Below are positions 1-11,857 of a stretch of DNA of 64,000 nucleotides, piece after piece (position 1 is the first letter of the stretch; the number at the start of each line of letters is the position of its first letter). The stretch is from Pollenia angustigena (lineage: Eukaryota > Arthropoda > Insecta > Diptera > Polleniidae), in contig OV884059.1 of assembly GCA_930367215.1 (NCBI GenBank), positions 19,430,945 to 19,494,944 on the forward strand, read 5' to 3'. Under the pieces are notes generated by a model. It was not told where the DNA came from. It searched no databases and was given only the letters and a program-made list of their open reading frames with translations. The position numbers and the translations under genes were made by a program.

Positions 1-647
1 ATATGCATATAAATTATAAATTGAAATCATTGAACACATTCGAAAAATTAAAATGGTTAATATAATAGAAATAACTTATAAAAATAAAATGTATTAAGTA
101 TATCTATACACATTCTGCTGGTGTCTTATAATTGTAAAAATGTATACCCAAAATTAACTTCATTGCTAAATAAAGGGTAGTTTAAAAAAAATATGTAACA
201 TGAAGGCACAATAAATTCTAGTAGTGTATAGATTTCCAAATTCCTAACAATATGTATGTATATATCTATAGCTTCAATTTTTACCAAAGGATGGCTTAAG
301 CATAAAGTATGTGAATTATCAAAGGAATAAAACTATTGCAAAAAAGCTTTAACATTCCTGGGAGGAAGTTTTGAAAAAAGCTCAATCTTTGCAACTGGCG
401 TTTGTCCAAAAAACATGGACATATGCGTCTACTATAACATCGACAACTCTATGGATGGTACTGTAATCTGCTGATTTTGCAACACCATGCATAGCTGCAA
501 CTCTATGGTACTGGCAACCATTTCCCAGCAGAAGCACACAGTAGCAGTTGATTTTCAGCTTAATTGTGCTCTAATTCTTCTTTAGTTTTATTTGAAAAGA
601 AATCAAATTAAATCAATTAAAATTTTGTAGTCCCGAAAAATTAATTC
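1..647. other. AT-rich DNA without a recognised gene
   Basis: No ORF of note and no recognised repeat end. Bases about 360-560 have a less AT-rich composition than the surroundings, but the reading frames are short and unfamiliar. Confidence 0.5.
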
Positions 648-1088
648 GGGCCCTATAATTTCTTATTATGCCCACGTCCCCACTATTGTAAAACAAAAAC
701 TCGCGGATTAAAATTTTTAAGCTTCACTAGCTATAACAATACGAATTTGCAAAGAGATCTTGCAAATTTTTGACAAACTTATCAAAATTTGCTTTGCAAA
801 AATAGAATTTACAGTTTTCGTGGAACGAAACAGCATAATTATTTGCAAAGTCTTTGCAAATTACACTTTGCAATTATAACTTTGCACTTTGCACAAGAGA
901 ACGTACGCGGAACATAAATTGAAAAGAGAATATAAAAATTGCAAAGACTTTGCAAATTTCACTTATCAGTTTCAACTTATCACTTATCAAATTAAATAGT
1001 TCTGTGGAACATAAAGTTTTGCAAATTGACGAAAAATTCGAAAAGTGCAAAGTGAAAAGTTGATAAGTTGGTTTGTGGAATAGGGCCC
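648..1088. mobile_element. MITE with GGGCCCTAT terminal inverted repeats
   Basis: The stretch begins GGGCCCTATAAT and ends GGAATAGGGCCC, so the ends are inverted copies of GGGCCCTAT. The inside is non-coding and full of short phrases on the theme TTTGCAAA (for example TGCAAAGACTTTGCAAATT) in both directions. GGGCC-type ends suit PIF/Harbinger elements, but I see no clear 3-bp target duplication, so the superfamily is inference. Confidence 0.55.
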
Positions 1089-1145
1089 AGGTCAGTATTA
1101 CGAAACCAAAAATTTATAAATCAGTAACATATACATATTCCAAAA

Positions 1146-1638
1146 TTTTCAGAAAGATTAGCAAAATCAGATATATATGATAACAAAATATACAAAATAT
1201 CTTATAAATCTTTCAACACAGTAGGTAAACTATTTACTAAAACGAAAGACAAAATTAAGAAGATGGAAAGAAATGTCTAATATTGTTTATCAGATACCTT
1301 GTAAGGGTAATAATAGTGGACAGTGTAATATGGTATATATAGGTACAACAAAGAATAAATTGAAAACTAGGGTAGCAGGACATAAGTCAGATCAGAGGTA
1401 TAGAAATATTTCACAAAAAACAGCTTTATCAACTCATTGTGCTAATCTAAACCATTATCCAGATTTTGATAATACAAAAGTTTTAAACACGGAAAATAAT
1501 TACAAACGTAGATTTATGTTGGAAATGTTACAAATTATAAGAGTACCGACAGTGTCGAGAATTAATTTAAAGTCAGATACTGAAAATGTAGCACAAAATT
1601 ATAGACATTTAATTTATAAAAATAGAAACGGAAGTTAA
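1146..1638 (+). pseudogene. Penelope-like element, GIY-YIG endonuclease end (5'-truncated)
   Basis: This is the C-terminal part of a Penelope-like retroelement ORF: the linker after the reverse transcriptase plus the GIY-YIG endonuclease that nicks the target. The open part from 1273 reads 121 residues with YQIPC, then VYIGTTKNKLKTRVAGHKSD, then a conserved tail (NYKRRFMLEMLQI). Upstream, 1146-1265 still encodes PLE-like FSERLAKSDIYDNKIYKISY and KDKIKKMERN, but a one-base frameshift near 1270 separates it from the endonuclease. The reverse transcriptase is absent, so the copy is 5'-truncated and dead. The same family recurs at 24439-24765 on the other strand, with a more distant relative at 39425. 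Confidence 0.85.
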
Positions 1639-1782
1639 AAATATATGTATATTGTAATAGATCTAGTTTGTATTGAAAATAATTTTTATATTCAATTACA
1701 AAAATTTTTTAATTTTGTCATTTTATTGTTAATTTTGTTTTTAAAAATTGTTAATTTTGTTATAAAGAAAAAAAAAACCCCC

Positions 1783-1813
1783 CTGAAGAAGGCACTCAAA
1801 GGAAGTGCCGAAA
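1783..1813 (+). ncRNA. hammerhead-like ribozyme core behind Penelope-like ORF
   Basis: About 145 bases after the PLE stop codon the sequence has CTGAAGA (1783-1789), a perfect 6-bp stem GGCACT/AGTGCC (1791-1796 with 1804-1809) around a 7-base loop, then GAAA (1810-1813). This matches the CUGANGA - stem II - GAAA core of a hammerhead ribozyme. Penelope-like elements are known to carry hammerhead motifs. Stem III and the cleavage UH are not convincing here (TATT can pair with AATA at about 1823, but the next base is not U), so this copy may be inactive. Confidence 0.5.
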
Positions 1814-1976
1814 TATTGGTGAAAATAAATTTATAAAAAAAAGTTTTTTTATATAAAACAATAAGACCTTAAGCTCGAATATTTTATTGGCATATTTATT
1901 TTATTAAGCTTGAGGTTTTTTTATAAAATGATTTATTTTCTTTAATCCGATAAAAATTTTAAGTTATAATTTTTCC

Positions 1977-2006
1977 CTGAAGAAGTCACACAAAGGCGCG
2001 ACAAAA
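1977..2006 (+). ncRNA. second, decayed hammerhead-like core
   Basis: A second CTGAAGA (1977-1983) is followed by GTCACAC (1985-1991) and GCGCGAC (1996-2002), which pair except for two A-C mismatches, then AAAA where GAAA is expected. It lies about 190 bases after the first core and looks like a mutated tandem copy of the same PLE 3' module. Confidence 0.4.
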
Positions 2007-2135
2007 TATCATATTGAACAAAAAACAAAAAAAAATATTTTTATAAAAAAAAGCCAAGTCGGTTCATTACTTCACCTGGTCCTCATACATGCAAGCATTC
2101 TCTCGTAATTAAGGTGTTGGTGCGATTTTAAATGC

Positions 2136-2185
2136 TATGGTGAAGGGTATATAAGATTTACCATAGCCGAATATAGCACTTTAAA
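2136..2185 (-). repeat. end fragment of TATACCC repeat family
   Basis: Read on the minus strand this gives a GCTATATTCGGCTATGG phrase followed by ATATACCCTTCACC, the same opening as the longer elements at 14158 and 21758. Only the terminus is present. Confidence 0.6.
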
Positions 2186-2703
2186 TTGTTTTATTTAAAT
2201 TATCTTGACTCAAACTTTTTTCTATATTGACTGAAAAATGGGGTAATGGTTTAATGTTTTGAACACAAACAATTGTATTAAAAAATAACGGGAATAAAAA
2301 GTAAACACTTTTCCCTCGAAATTTTGCTTTTGCCAATATATTTTTTAGGAAAGAGACAAACAATTTCGAGGACAATTTTCACAATAGGGATAAATATGAA
2401 AATTAAGTCTGCCTTGATTCTAAAGATATCTTTTTTTGTAATGCCTAGAAACCAAACATATAAAAAGATTTAAAATTGTCTAATTTCAAAGACTAAATAA
2501 GATAATATCGTCCCTTTTTTAGTAAAAATCAGCAGACCGGCTCTTTGCTAATTTCGGAACAAGAAAATCGTCAAATCTGGCAGCTCTGGTTATATTTCTT
2601 TCGTTGACGTTTCGCTTTCATTTGACACTTGATTACTGGAAATATTCCAGTTAACTTTTTTCTCACATATCGAGAAACGATGGATTTTTTTGTTTCACAC
2701 TTA

Positions 2704-3625
2704 GGCTTGCCAGATCCAATTTGCCAAAAAACTTGACATTGACAAAAAAAAAACTTGATTTTGAAAAAAAAGTTGACACTTATACTAGTGTTTTTTATTT
2801 AAAGCTACGTTCACAATCAAAAAAACAATTTCGTTTTTTCTTCTATCTTTTTTCTTCCCAAAGTATTTCATATATTTTCCTTTCATTTTTAGAACAAAAA
2901 TGTAACTAAAATTTTTTTAAAAATGTAACTAAAGTTGAGTCAACTAGAACTTCAGCAGCAATTTGTATGAAATTGTTTCTGACGTTTAAAATAATTGTAT
3001 TTAGTTTTGAATGAAAATTTTAACAAAATGTTTACAAAAATAAAAATAAATGCATAATATTGTTGTGGCTAAATTTTGCAAACGGTTTCTTGATGCAAAA
3101 TGTGTGTAGGTACAAAAGAAATTGTTGCTCTATTATGAACACCAAGTGAAAATGTTTTTTTGATTGTGAACGCAGCTTAATTTTTATAATTTTTTTCATA
3201 AAAATTATTAGAATACAAACAAAAATATCATAAAAAGTAAAAATAACAAAAAATATTCACTTAAATGTACGTATTGCAAATCAGCTATTCAATGATGTCA
3301 ATTTACAAGTATTAAGTAATGAATTAAATATCAGTGCCGGCACTTTTATTATAATTGCACTGAAAGAAAACTATATTTTTTAAACTATAACTGCACAGAA
3401 AGAAAAATATGCATCATATTACTCCTTAGTTGCACTGATAATAAAAATATGGGATTTAGATTTTTTTAGAAATATAAACTTACTTTTTTTTAAGTATTAT
3501 TACAAAGATAGAAACATTTGAGATTAAAAATATTAACTTATAAAAAAACTTGACAAATCACTTTTTCACTTGACACGCATTAAAAAACTTGAAAATCAGG
3601 CCAAATCAGGCCCGTCTGGCAACGC
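2704..3625. mobile_element. hAT-like non-autonomous element with AACTTGAC subterminal motifs
   Basis: The left end reads GCTTGCCAGATCC and the right end, inverted, reads GCGTTGCCAGACGGG; both share TTGCCAGA. Just inside both ends the phrase AACTTGAC and close variants occur several times. The design (short TIR plus an array of one short motif) matches the other hAT elements in the window, but I could not find an 8-bp target duplication. A MITE at 2803-3177 sits inside. Confidence 0.45.
2803..3177. mobile_element. PIF/Harbinger-like MITE, TAA target duplication
   Basis: The ends are AGCTACGTTCACAATC and GATTGTGAACGCAGCT, inverted copies with one mismatch, flanked by TAA on each side (2800-2802 and 3178-3180). 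A 3-bp TWA duplication is typical of PIF/Harbinger. The inside is non-coding. A diverged copy of the same inside lies at about 11060-11425. Confidence 0.75.
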
Positions 3626-3627
3626 AT

Positions 3628-4244
3628 TACGATGCGAGAAATACAGAAACGAGCTACTGGAAACTCAAGAGACGTTTAATAAGCTTTTGTACCATAAATA
3701 GGCATCTCCCTTTCCCGCAAGAGCTGCTTAAGTTCCTTTTAGTGTTATTGTGAAATGTTTTCAAATGAATCATAATGCAATTGAAAACTTATAGTTTGAC
3801 TGATAATTCACAGTAAAAGTTATACATTCAAAAGTTTATAACATATAAAAATAATATTAAAATTAATTTCTTACAACTGTTACAAACATCTATTTCTGGC
3901 GCGTCATTCAATTCTCTAGCAGGCACCGAAATTGGCTGTTTTAAGCACCAAACACTCTTTAAATTGTATTTCTTTCCTTTCAACACTTGTCAATAAAATA
4001 TGCCAATACACACATACATACATACATATATCGGCAGCGTTTTCCATGGTTTCAAAAAATAGCCCGAATTGTTTTACAGTAAATTTAAAATAAAAAAAAG
4101 TCAACCACAAACCCTTTCCTACGGTTGCAAAACGTTTATTTTTTAGCTGTTGCTTAACATTAAAAAGTCACCATACATATGAGCCATGGCCTGCACCACC
4201 AATCAACAAGTCTAATTACATAAAAGTTTGGGACAATATACATG
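3628..4244. other. AT-rich DNA, nothing recognised
   Basis: Only short ORFs with no recognisable family. No paired ends or tandem repeats seen. Confidence 0.4.
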
Positions 4245-4917
4245 CCCAGCGGGAAAAAGAAGGAGTACGGATGCCTTCTAAAAGGCCTCTTTTTAACACA
4301 TGTTGTCATTGCGGAGTAGGCCTTCCGCTCTCGCTTCTTTAGCAGGTGCATAAGAATAATTATTTTGTTTTTGCAAAAAAAAAAAACAATGCCAAAAATG
4401 TTACTCCTTCTCTACTCCCTTCTCATAGAAGCGAATGTGGAAGGTGTATCTTATTTTTTATACCAAAGAGCCATGGCCTTCTATGAGGCATCCCAGCGGG
4501 AAAAAGAAGGAGTAAGGATGCCTTCCAGAAGGCCTCTGTACTCCTTCTTTTAGATAAACAAGGCCTGCTCGCTCCATTCCAAACTCATATCTTTGTTACA
4601 CACGTTGTCATTGCGGAGTAGGCCTTCCGCTCTCGCTTCTTTAGCAGGTACATAAGAATGGTAACGGGATCAAAAAAAAATTATTATTTTGCTTTTGCTT
4701 GTGCAAAAAAAACAATACAAAAAATGTTACTCCTTCTCTACTCCCTTCTCATAGAAGCGAGTGTGGAAGGTGTATCTTATCTTTCATACCAAAGAGCTGA
4801 GGCCTTCTATAAGGCATTCTTTAGCTGTTAGATAAGAATAGCAATTGCACCAAAAAAATGTTTAAGCAGCCCTTTAAAAAGGCCTGAAGTGAGAAAGTCT
4901 TCTGTTTTCCCGCTGGG
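4245..4917. mobile_element. CCCAGCGGG-ended non-autonomous element with internal duplication
   Basis: The element opens CCCAGCGGGAAAAAGAAG and closes CTGTTTTCCCGCTGGG, giving inverted CCCAGCGGGAAAA ends. Inside, a block of about 250-300 bases is duplicated: CCCAGCGGGAAAAAG recurs at about 4492 and the phrase GCGGAGTAGGCCTTCCGC occurs near 4315 and 4612. No protein is encoded. I see no certain target duplication. Confidence 0.6.
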
Positions 4918-6582
4918 TGCATTCGTATTTATCTAGTAGCCATATATGCCAACAAACACAAAGGTTTGATTTCAAATTATATATGACTTGAAATCAAACA
5001 GCTTCTCTAACGACATACATCTGAAAATGATTTGAAAATTGAGATATTAATTTATTTTTTTATTTATTTTCAAGCGTTATACTCAAGTATAAATTGAAAT
5101 ACAATGTGGCACATAAATGAAATATTTATCTTTTAATTTAAATTTATTATTTATTTATTTAAACTGTCACCTAAACATTCGGCACCATAGCTGGTACTGT
5201 CATTATACAACAAACTGATAATTTCTTTTTAAACGGGAATTTTTTTAATTCGCATTTTTTACTCACAAACAATTATATTTTTTCACAAGAAATTAAGGTT
5301 TTCTAAATCGAATTCACTTCACTTTATATTTAATTTTTTTAATTGTAAAACACATTTTTACTTTAAACGCGATTTTTAGATATTTACAATTATTTTTTTG
5401 CGTTAGTGTTGCCATGTTTATTTTTTATTTGAGAATAATTCTTGATAACAATTCGATATCAAATAAATAAAACAGTATATGTCAAATGTTATACATATTA
5501 ATCGGGTTTTATTTTTGTCCGATTAATAGGTATTTGGCATTTTTAACTTATTCGATTAAACGAATAAAATTTTAAAATTAATCGATTAATCGAATAATTC
5601 TAAATCCAGAAATTTTATATATTAGGACATTTTTGTTTCGATAATTTTAGAAAAAATTAGTACTTGAGTTAATAAAAATTCTTTTTTAATAAAACTTGTC
5701 GATGTAGCTCAATAAAACTTTGGCTTTTTAAAAACTTTTTAGGGATATAACATCCTCAGATATGCTTTTCCAAATAATTTTCTCTGGAGAATCGATCGAA
5801 GTATATTGATTAAGATATTTATTCATTGGCCTTCTTGAAGCCATCTTTGATTTTGTTGGTGGATTATTTTCTTTAAGTACTTTTTTATAGTCACTGTATA
5901 AGTGGTAAATTAGTAAAGTTGTTAAAGAACATTTACGTTAATACGTTTTGGACACCTGTTACATTTAGCATTATTAGATTTATCCTTCGTACAATATTTT
6001 TAAAGCAAACTAGTTTTAAAGAGAAAAACGCATGAACTTTTTTGTTAAAAAATGCGGGCGTGTTCTAGAAATCAAAATTAAAAGAATTTAAAAACGACCC
6101 TGTAATGAAAGTTCATAAAAATATCCATTTTATCCACTTCATTCTTTAAGTATCTATTATTTTTGCAAGAACAACACTTAAAACCACGAAAAACTACGGT
6201 AATTTTGTTAATAATTGAACTTAAATTATCTTTCGATCTCAATTTCACTTCATTTCGAATTCTAGAACGTACCCGATATATTAATATAAATCTTTGAGTT
6301 AACATACCTTTGTCGTTTTTTCTTTTGTGAAATGAATTATTCAATTGTGTTGAAAAAATTCAACAACATTATAAGCTAAATTACTCACTAAACATTAATG
6401 TTTTTTTTTTCAATTTCAACGGACACATACATTTCAGAGATCAGCAATGAGTAGTGAAAAAGTGAGTAGAGCTAAATCATGACTCATAAATTCTTGTACT
6501 TATACGCACTCATACTTATTCCAATGTTATTCAAAATCATATTCATTCAAAAGTTTCATTTTATTCATCGTACTCATACTTA

Positions 6583-7374
6583 AGGCTGTTTTACACTATC
6601 ACACAAGTCTTAAGACTTCTGGTCTTACAAAATGAAATGATTTTTGGTCTGATTGTCAAAAAATCAAAGAGAAATTTTTTTTCATTACATTTTGCTTCTA
6701 CACTATCACACTTCAAATAAAAAGTAAAATCTTTGTGATTTATCAGATCCACTTTAGATTACAAAATAAAGAGGAAAAAACATTTTATTAAGCTGGCGTA
6801 TTATTCACTAACTTGCACATTTAAACTTGCACCTTGGTCCTCAGATATATTTTTGCTTTATTTTTAATATTTCTTTAATATTTAATAATTTTTATTTTGA
6901 TGTGGCCGGCAAATTATTCAACAGCTGTTTTTTTTATTTTTTTCTAGGGTGGAAAAGTTGATACAATCATATATTTTTATTTTTTTTTCGTCTGTGTACC
7001 GTATTTAACGATTTTTTACAACAAATATTTGTGATTTATTTAAATTTTAAAAGAATTCACTTGAAATTTTATATTTTTTTTATCGTTTTGCAATTTTTTA
7101 TTAGAAAAAATAATAGTGAATATTTGTGCACAAAATTTTAATTTTCCATCCCTGATTTTCTTCTTGGGCTTTTGTAGAAACACAATTCTGATAAAATGAA
7201 AAATCTAATCGTTTAGAAAAATTTCAAAAAATAGAGAGAACCATACGACTGCCAAATTTCTTTACGTATTTTTTGACATTTCATTGCAAAATGTTTTTAC
7301 ACTATTATACATTATGAATTATTTGTAAGTTTTTGACATGTCTTAACACAAAGTGTTATAGTCTAAAATGGCCT
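6583..7374. mobile_element. PIF/Harbinger-like MITE, TTA target duplication
   Basis: Ends AGGCTGTTTTACACTATC and (inverted) AGGCCATTTTAGACTATA, flanked by TTA at 6580-6582 and 7375-7377. Inside are further ACACTATCACAC phrases. The element at 39203-42557 has the same kind of end (AGCCTAGATTACACTATC), so both belong to one family. Confidence 0.75.
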
Positions 7375-7442
7375 TTAGCAACATTTGTTGTGTTTGATTT
7401 CGAATCTACTCAAGTCAATGTGTATAGGCAAAGCAAAATGCG

Positions 7443-7555
7443 AGGCTGCCAGATTTGTCCCCGAAATAGCAAAGTGACGATTTGGCAAATACAGTTTACT
7501 TAAGTTACATGTATGAAGTGGACGATTTTTCGGCAAATTTATCTGGCAGCGCTGA
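7443..7555. repeat. short GCTGCCAGAT inverted-repeat element
   Basis: GGCTGCCAGATTTGTC near 7443 is mirrored by AAATTTATCTGGCAGCGC near 7553. It resembles a very short hAT-type MITE, but no target duplication is visible. Confidence 0.3.
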
Positions 7556-7570
7556 TTATTAAGTTGTGTG

Positions 7571-7944
7571 CCCTGCAAATAAAATTGGACCACCTGATCC
7601 ATTTTGATAAAATGGACTACTCCATGGACTGGTCCGATGTAATGCAAGCATGGACCATGTCATTGTTAAAAAGTGTTTGTAGTGAGACGGCATGTCTTCG
7701 TTTTTTAACGACATGCTTTCGTTTTTAAACGACTTCAAAATTAATCCTCTTGAGTATACCATGGAGTAGTTTTAAAACTACTCCTTAGTGGTCCAAAGGT
7801 GGGTTATATGGTCCTCTCCTAGGACATCGCAATGTTAAATAGACCAGGTTTTTTCCATACGTTTGGGTTAGTTTTGGACTAGTCCTGGTCCCTTGTGGAC
7901 TACTCTATACACGCGTGTTTGGACTGTTCCTATTATTTGCTGGG
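7571..7944. mobile_element. CCCTGCAAATAA element, copy 1
   Basis: Starts CCCTGCAAATAA and ends TTATTTGCTGGG. The 374-base inside (with GGACTAGTCCTGGTCCC and GTCCATGG phrases) is repeated in opposite orientation at 15711-16079, and its end recurs at 58250-58309. Non-coding; ORFs here are chance. Superfamily not determined. Confidence 0.7.
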
Positions 7945-8134
7945 TGTTTTCTTTGTTGTAGTAAAACGGTAAATGGATGAGCTAAATGATTTGAATCATT
8001 GTGAGTATTGTAAGTATTTTCTTGAAATTATAAATCAAGCTGAGGTCATTTATGAGTATGCGTATAATGTCGACGTCGCACTCATAAATATTTCTCTTGT
8101 GAGTATGAGTGAATCAGAGAATACTCTATACACT

Positions 8135-9283
8135 CAGGCCTGGCATTTTTGCCGATTTTTTGCCCCTTAATTATCAAAGTGCCGATTTGCCGATTTTTGC
8201 TCCAAAAATGCCGATTTTTTGACTAACATAATACACTCAATTTAAGCGATACTGAAACAGTTGTAACATTGAAAAGAGACAACTGTTATTAAGTCAGCGC
8301 TTCTACTAAAGAAAAAGGGGTTAGTTTTATTCAATATCAAATGCAGTGTTTGTAATGTGTGTTGGGTTAATACATTTTTATTTGAAAAATATTCCACTAT
8401 GAAGAATTAAAGGCCAAAGTTAAAAAAGAAATAATTTTTATGCCTAAAATAATAATAATAATAATTTGTTGCTTTTTCGCCAAATCGTGGGCGCATAGTG
8501 CCAAAATAATTCAGTTAAAATTTCTTTTTCTATTAGGAAAATATACAACACTTTATATTTGTGTTTGAAAATGGATAGATAAATACTTACAAAAGAATAA
8601 AGGTAAGATAAATTTATATTCACTATCAATGAATAAAAATTACTTTGATAATTAAAAAAATTTTTTTTTTAAGATTATAACGCAATTGAGGACGATGTTA
8701 GTACATAAATTAAATAGCCAATTCTTATGTAAGGAAAATTAAATAAATTTGCAAACTTTTTGGCAAAAAATTTCAGATTTATAACGTGAACATTTTATGG
8801 CAGCATTTGGTACAATTTTTGGTCCTTCCACATTCTTCCGCAAATGTGGAAAGAATTTTTTAATGTAACAGAGTTTTGATGTTCACTGGAAAATTTATCT
8901 TTGCAAGTTATTCGTTTTTAAAAGATTATTTAAAAATTAATAATTTAAACTGTTTTGTTTTAATATTAAAACGGATTTAATAAAAATGTCAAACTCAAAT
9001 ATTTGTATATGGAATATATTTAATTATAAGAAAGTTAAAAAAAAACTTTATATTTAACTAAAATTTCTTTGTAAAAGGTTTATTTTGATTGATTCTTTTG
9101 AAATTTCATAAGTTATAAACATTAGATAATTCTGAATTGTTCTTATTTGTAAGTAAGAATTTGTTTTATTGTATTTAAAATAGGTATTTTTAATTTGCCG
9201 ATTTTTTTATATTAAAGTGCCGATAATGCCGATTTTCTTTTTAAAATATGCCGATTTTTTATCAAAATTATCTGGCACCCCTG
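8135..9283. mobile_element. hAT element with GCCGATTTTT subterminal arrays
   Basis: Ends CAGGCCTGGCATTTTTG and (inverted) CAGGGGTGCCAGATAA, flanked by a perfect 8-bp duplication TATACACT (8127-8134, 9284-9291). Within about 100 bases of each end GCCGATTTTT is repeated several times. No transposase. It inserted into the hAT element 6435-9382. Confidence 0.8.
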
Positions 9284-9699
9284 TATACACTATAGTTAAG
9301 TTGAAATGATTTCTACGCACTTATACTTACAATTGCATGAGTCAGTATTAGTAGCGAAAAAACGATTCATTGCTGATCTCTGATACATTTGGTATGTTTA
9401 TTCGACTTAAAACTTTAAAAAAATTATACATTTAACAGAAATACTATATATTATTATTCGATTAATCGGTATAAATTCTTCGATTAATCCTTTAATTAAA
9501 ATCATCATTTTTAAATTATTCGACCAATTAATCGATTAATCGAACTAGAACTAATTGGCTGAACACCTTAAAACATTTTCAAATCATTATCAATTTGAAT
9601 TCATATCTTAAAATCCAACAATTGAAAATGGTTTGAGAATTGTGCTTGATGTTATATGTTAAAATCATTTCATATCAAACTTTGTGTTTATTGGGATAT

Positions 9700-10330
9700 G
9701 ACAAACTCATACTTATACACATACCATCACACAATTCATACTGTACTTTCATATTTTAACGTATAAATGCTCCTTTCTGGCCGCATGTATGATGAAAGGC
9801 TCTTTTCACTTTTTGTTTTTCTTCCGCAGACATATTTAATTTTATATAATTAACACAAAGCATTCTGTCAATCAATGCTTATAACTTTATTAATTAACGA
9901 AACATTGACGATAGACCTTGTGCAATTCATGTTGATATTGTACTTTTTTTTAACTTTTCAATCTTTAAAAGTACAATGATACACTGAGAACTAATATAAT
10001 AGAGTTTTGTTAATACCACATTAAATTGCAAATAAGAGATTATTTAAGTAAATTTTTTGTAACAACAACTAACATAAGAAAAGTCTTTAATAAATGAAAT
10101 GCTCAACTTATCGATAAAAAGTCATTTGCATTAACTTATTTAAAAAAACGCAACGTTACAAAACATTTAGTGCAGCATTTTAACATTTTTTGGTCTTAAA
10201 ATGTTAAAAAGATTTAGAAAATTAGTTTAAATAATAAGGGCTAATGGCTAAATTGATTTTTTCATGACTAAACGAGATGAAAAATGGCTAAATCTAGCCA
10301 CTAAATAGCTTAATTGGCAACAGTGGTTGT
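9700..10330. other. AT-rich DNA ending in a lone hAT-like terminus
   Basis: No gene. At about 10225-10330 the phrase GGCTAAAT recurs and the block ends TTGGCAACAGTGG, the inverse of a CACTGTTGCCA hAT-type end. I could not find its partner with confidence. Confidence 0.35.
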
Positions 10331-11059
10331 TAATAGAGAGATCCCTTGACACTAAATCAAACATGTCATAACCTTATGACATTAAGTTAAATCTGATGAA
10401 AACATGACAGAATTGCCAGCAACACTAAGTGCTGTGCCAATTTAGATGAATTTATGAAGCAGGTTTGTAGGCGAGCATATAAGAGAATAATGATAACAAC
10501 AAAAAATTCAGTGTGTTCAGTAGATCGTTGCTTTCACTAATTTTAATATGCGTTGAATAAAGCGCTTTCTGTGTATAAAATGTATTGCTTTAAAGTGGGA
10601 ACTCGCTATATAAAATTCATGTCTTCGGTTTCTCACTTACAAACCTGTTGCGTTGGAAGCTCCATTTTTTATTGGGATGCTATCTATCGCGCGATTTTTA
10701 AGCCAAAACTACAATTATTCGAAATATTAAAATTCATGGTTTTAAAATTCGCGATTTTGGAAGTCGGGATTTTTAACTTCTCGGCATAGCCTTGGGCCGG
10801 GCGCATGGATTTTCTGCTCTATGGTAGATTAAACACCGTGCTCGTCGGATGGACCGTCTACAGGTACCCAACGAAAGGTAAACCAACTAACTGTCTGAAC
10901 CGCTACAGGAGAACTTAACTTTAGGTAGCGTATAAAAAGAACAAACGCGATACCCTATACCGGGGCAGTAGGAAAGCAGTGCAGCTTCGCTAACAAAAGC
11001 TTCTCTGCAAAGCCGGTCTCACACTTGAATACTGGTTATATTGTTCTTATGGAATGCTT
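10331..11059. other. unassigned stretch with GC-richer block
   Basis: Bases 10440-10570 hold ATATAAGAG, an AATAAAG and a pyrimidine-rich stretch that could belong to an old LTR, but no second LTR or primer-binding site is seen. Bases about 10790-11030 are clearly GC-richer than the surroundings (TTGGGCCGGGCGCATGG, ATACCGGGGCAGTAGG) yet hold no recognised gene. Confidence 0.3.
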
Positions 11060-11425
11060 TCTAATATTCTCATTCACACAATGAACATTTTTAAAAATAA
11101 TCAAAAGTAGCAACAATTTCCTTTTTTCTTCTATCTTATTACTTTCTCGAACAAAAATAGAACTTAAGTTTTTTAAAAAAAGTTGAGTCTACTTCAGCAA
11201 CAATTTGTATGAAATTATAAAAGACGTTTATCATAATTTTAATTAGTTTTAAATAAAAATTTTAAGAATTCGTTTTAAAAAATAATAATAAATATATTAC
11301 ATTGTTGTGGGCAAAATACGTTTTCTTTATGGAAAATGTGTGTGGTTGCGAACAGAAAAGAATTGTTGCTTTTTTGTGAACACCAAGTGAAATGTTGCTG
11401 CCATTGTGAACAAAGCTTTAAACGT
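11060..11425. repeat. diverged copy of the 2803-3177 MITE
   Basis: The inside matches the MITE at 2803-3177: AACAATTTCCTTTTTTCTTC, CTTCAGCAACAATTTG, then GTGAACACCAAGTG and ATTGTGAACAAAGCTTTAA at the right end. The left end has decayed. Confidence 0.6.
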
Positions 11426-11857
11426 TCGTTATCTAGTGTGTATCACTGATGGGATTTGTGGTACAATTGTACCAAATTTGGTACAATCGCAACTTCATTG
11501 GTACACTGGTACAATTCATGCCTTTTTGGTACAATTTAAAATAAATACCCACGATGTTTTACCATTTCTTTGAGGTGGATTAACTCACTTTTTTCAATAA
11601 AAAATTTTTTAAAGCATATCTCAAGCCGTGACCAGAAAGAACTACCAAAAATTGTTAATAAATGTTCAGATATTATACTACCATATAATGTAAATACATA
11701 CATAAGTATATGTACTCGTATCACTGTAGGAGCCTAGGATTAAGTGTCTCCACTTTAGTCGATTGTTTTGTTGACATTGTCAAGCAAGTGTCTACATTTT
11801 TGCCTGTCTTTGGGGGAAAAAAATACACAAATTTTTTGCTATTTCTTAATTTTTATA

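Larger units (their letters stand above)
6435..9382. mobile_element. hAT element with perfect 8-bp target duplication, carrying three inserts
   Basis: The ends are CAGAGATCAGCAATGA and its inverse, flanked by ATACATTT at 6427-6434 and 9383-9390. An 8-bp duplication with CAG ends is a hAT signature. Both subterminal zones carry repeated ACTCATA/TATGAGT phrases. No transposase is left; the inside is filled by a MITE (6583-7374), a CCCTGCAAATAA element (7571-7944) and a second hAT element (8135-9283). Confidence 0.8.
4949..9694. mobile_element. composite shell bounded by ACAAACACAAAG-type inverted repeats
   Basis: Left end CCAACAAACACAAAGGTTTG (4949) and right end, inverted, CCCAATAAACACAAAGTTTG pair as terminal repeats about 4.7 kb apart. 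Between them lie arrays of ATTCGATTAATCGA-type phrases at about 5490-5600 and 9430-9550 that look like the subterminal ends of another element, then the hAT element 6435-9382. Bases 4930-6434 carry no gene. The pairing of such distant ends is inference. Confidence 0.4.

Noticed and set aside
10380..10660. Possible solo LTR (ATATAAGAG, AATAAAG)
   Set aside because: No TG...CA borders, no second copy and no target duplication could be found.
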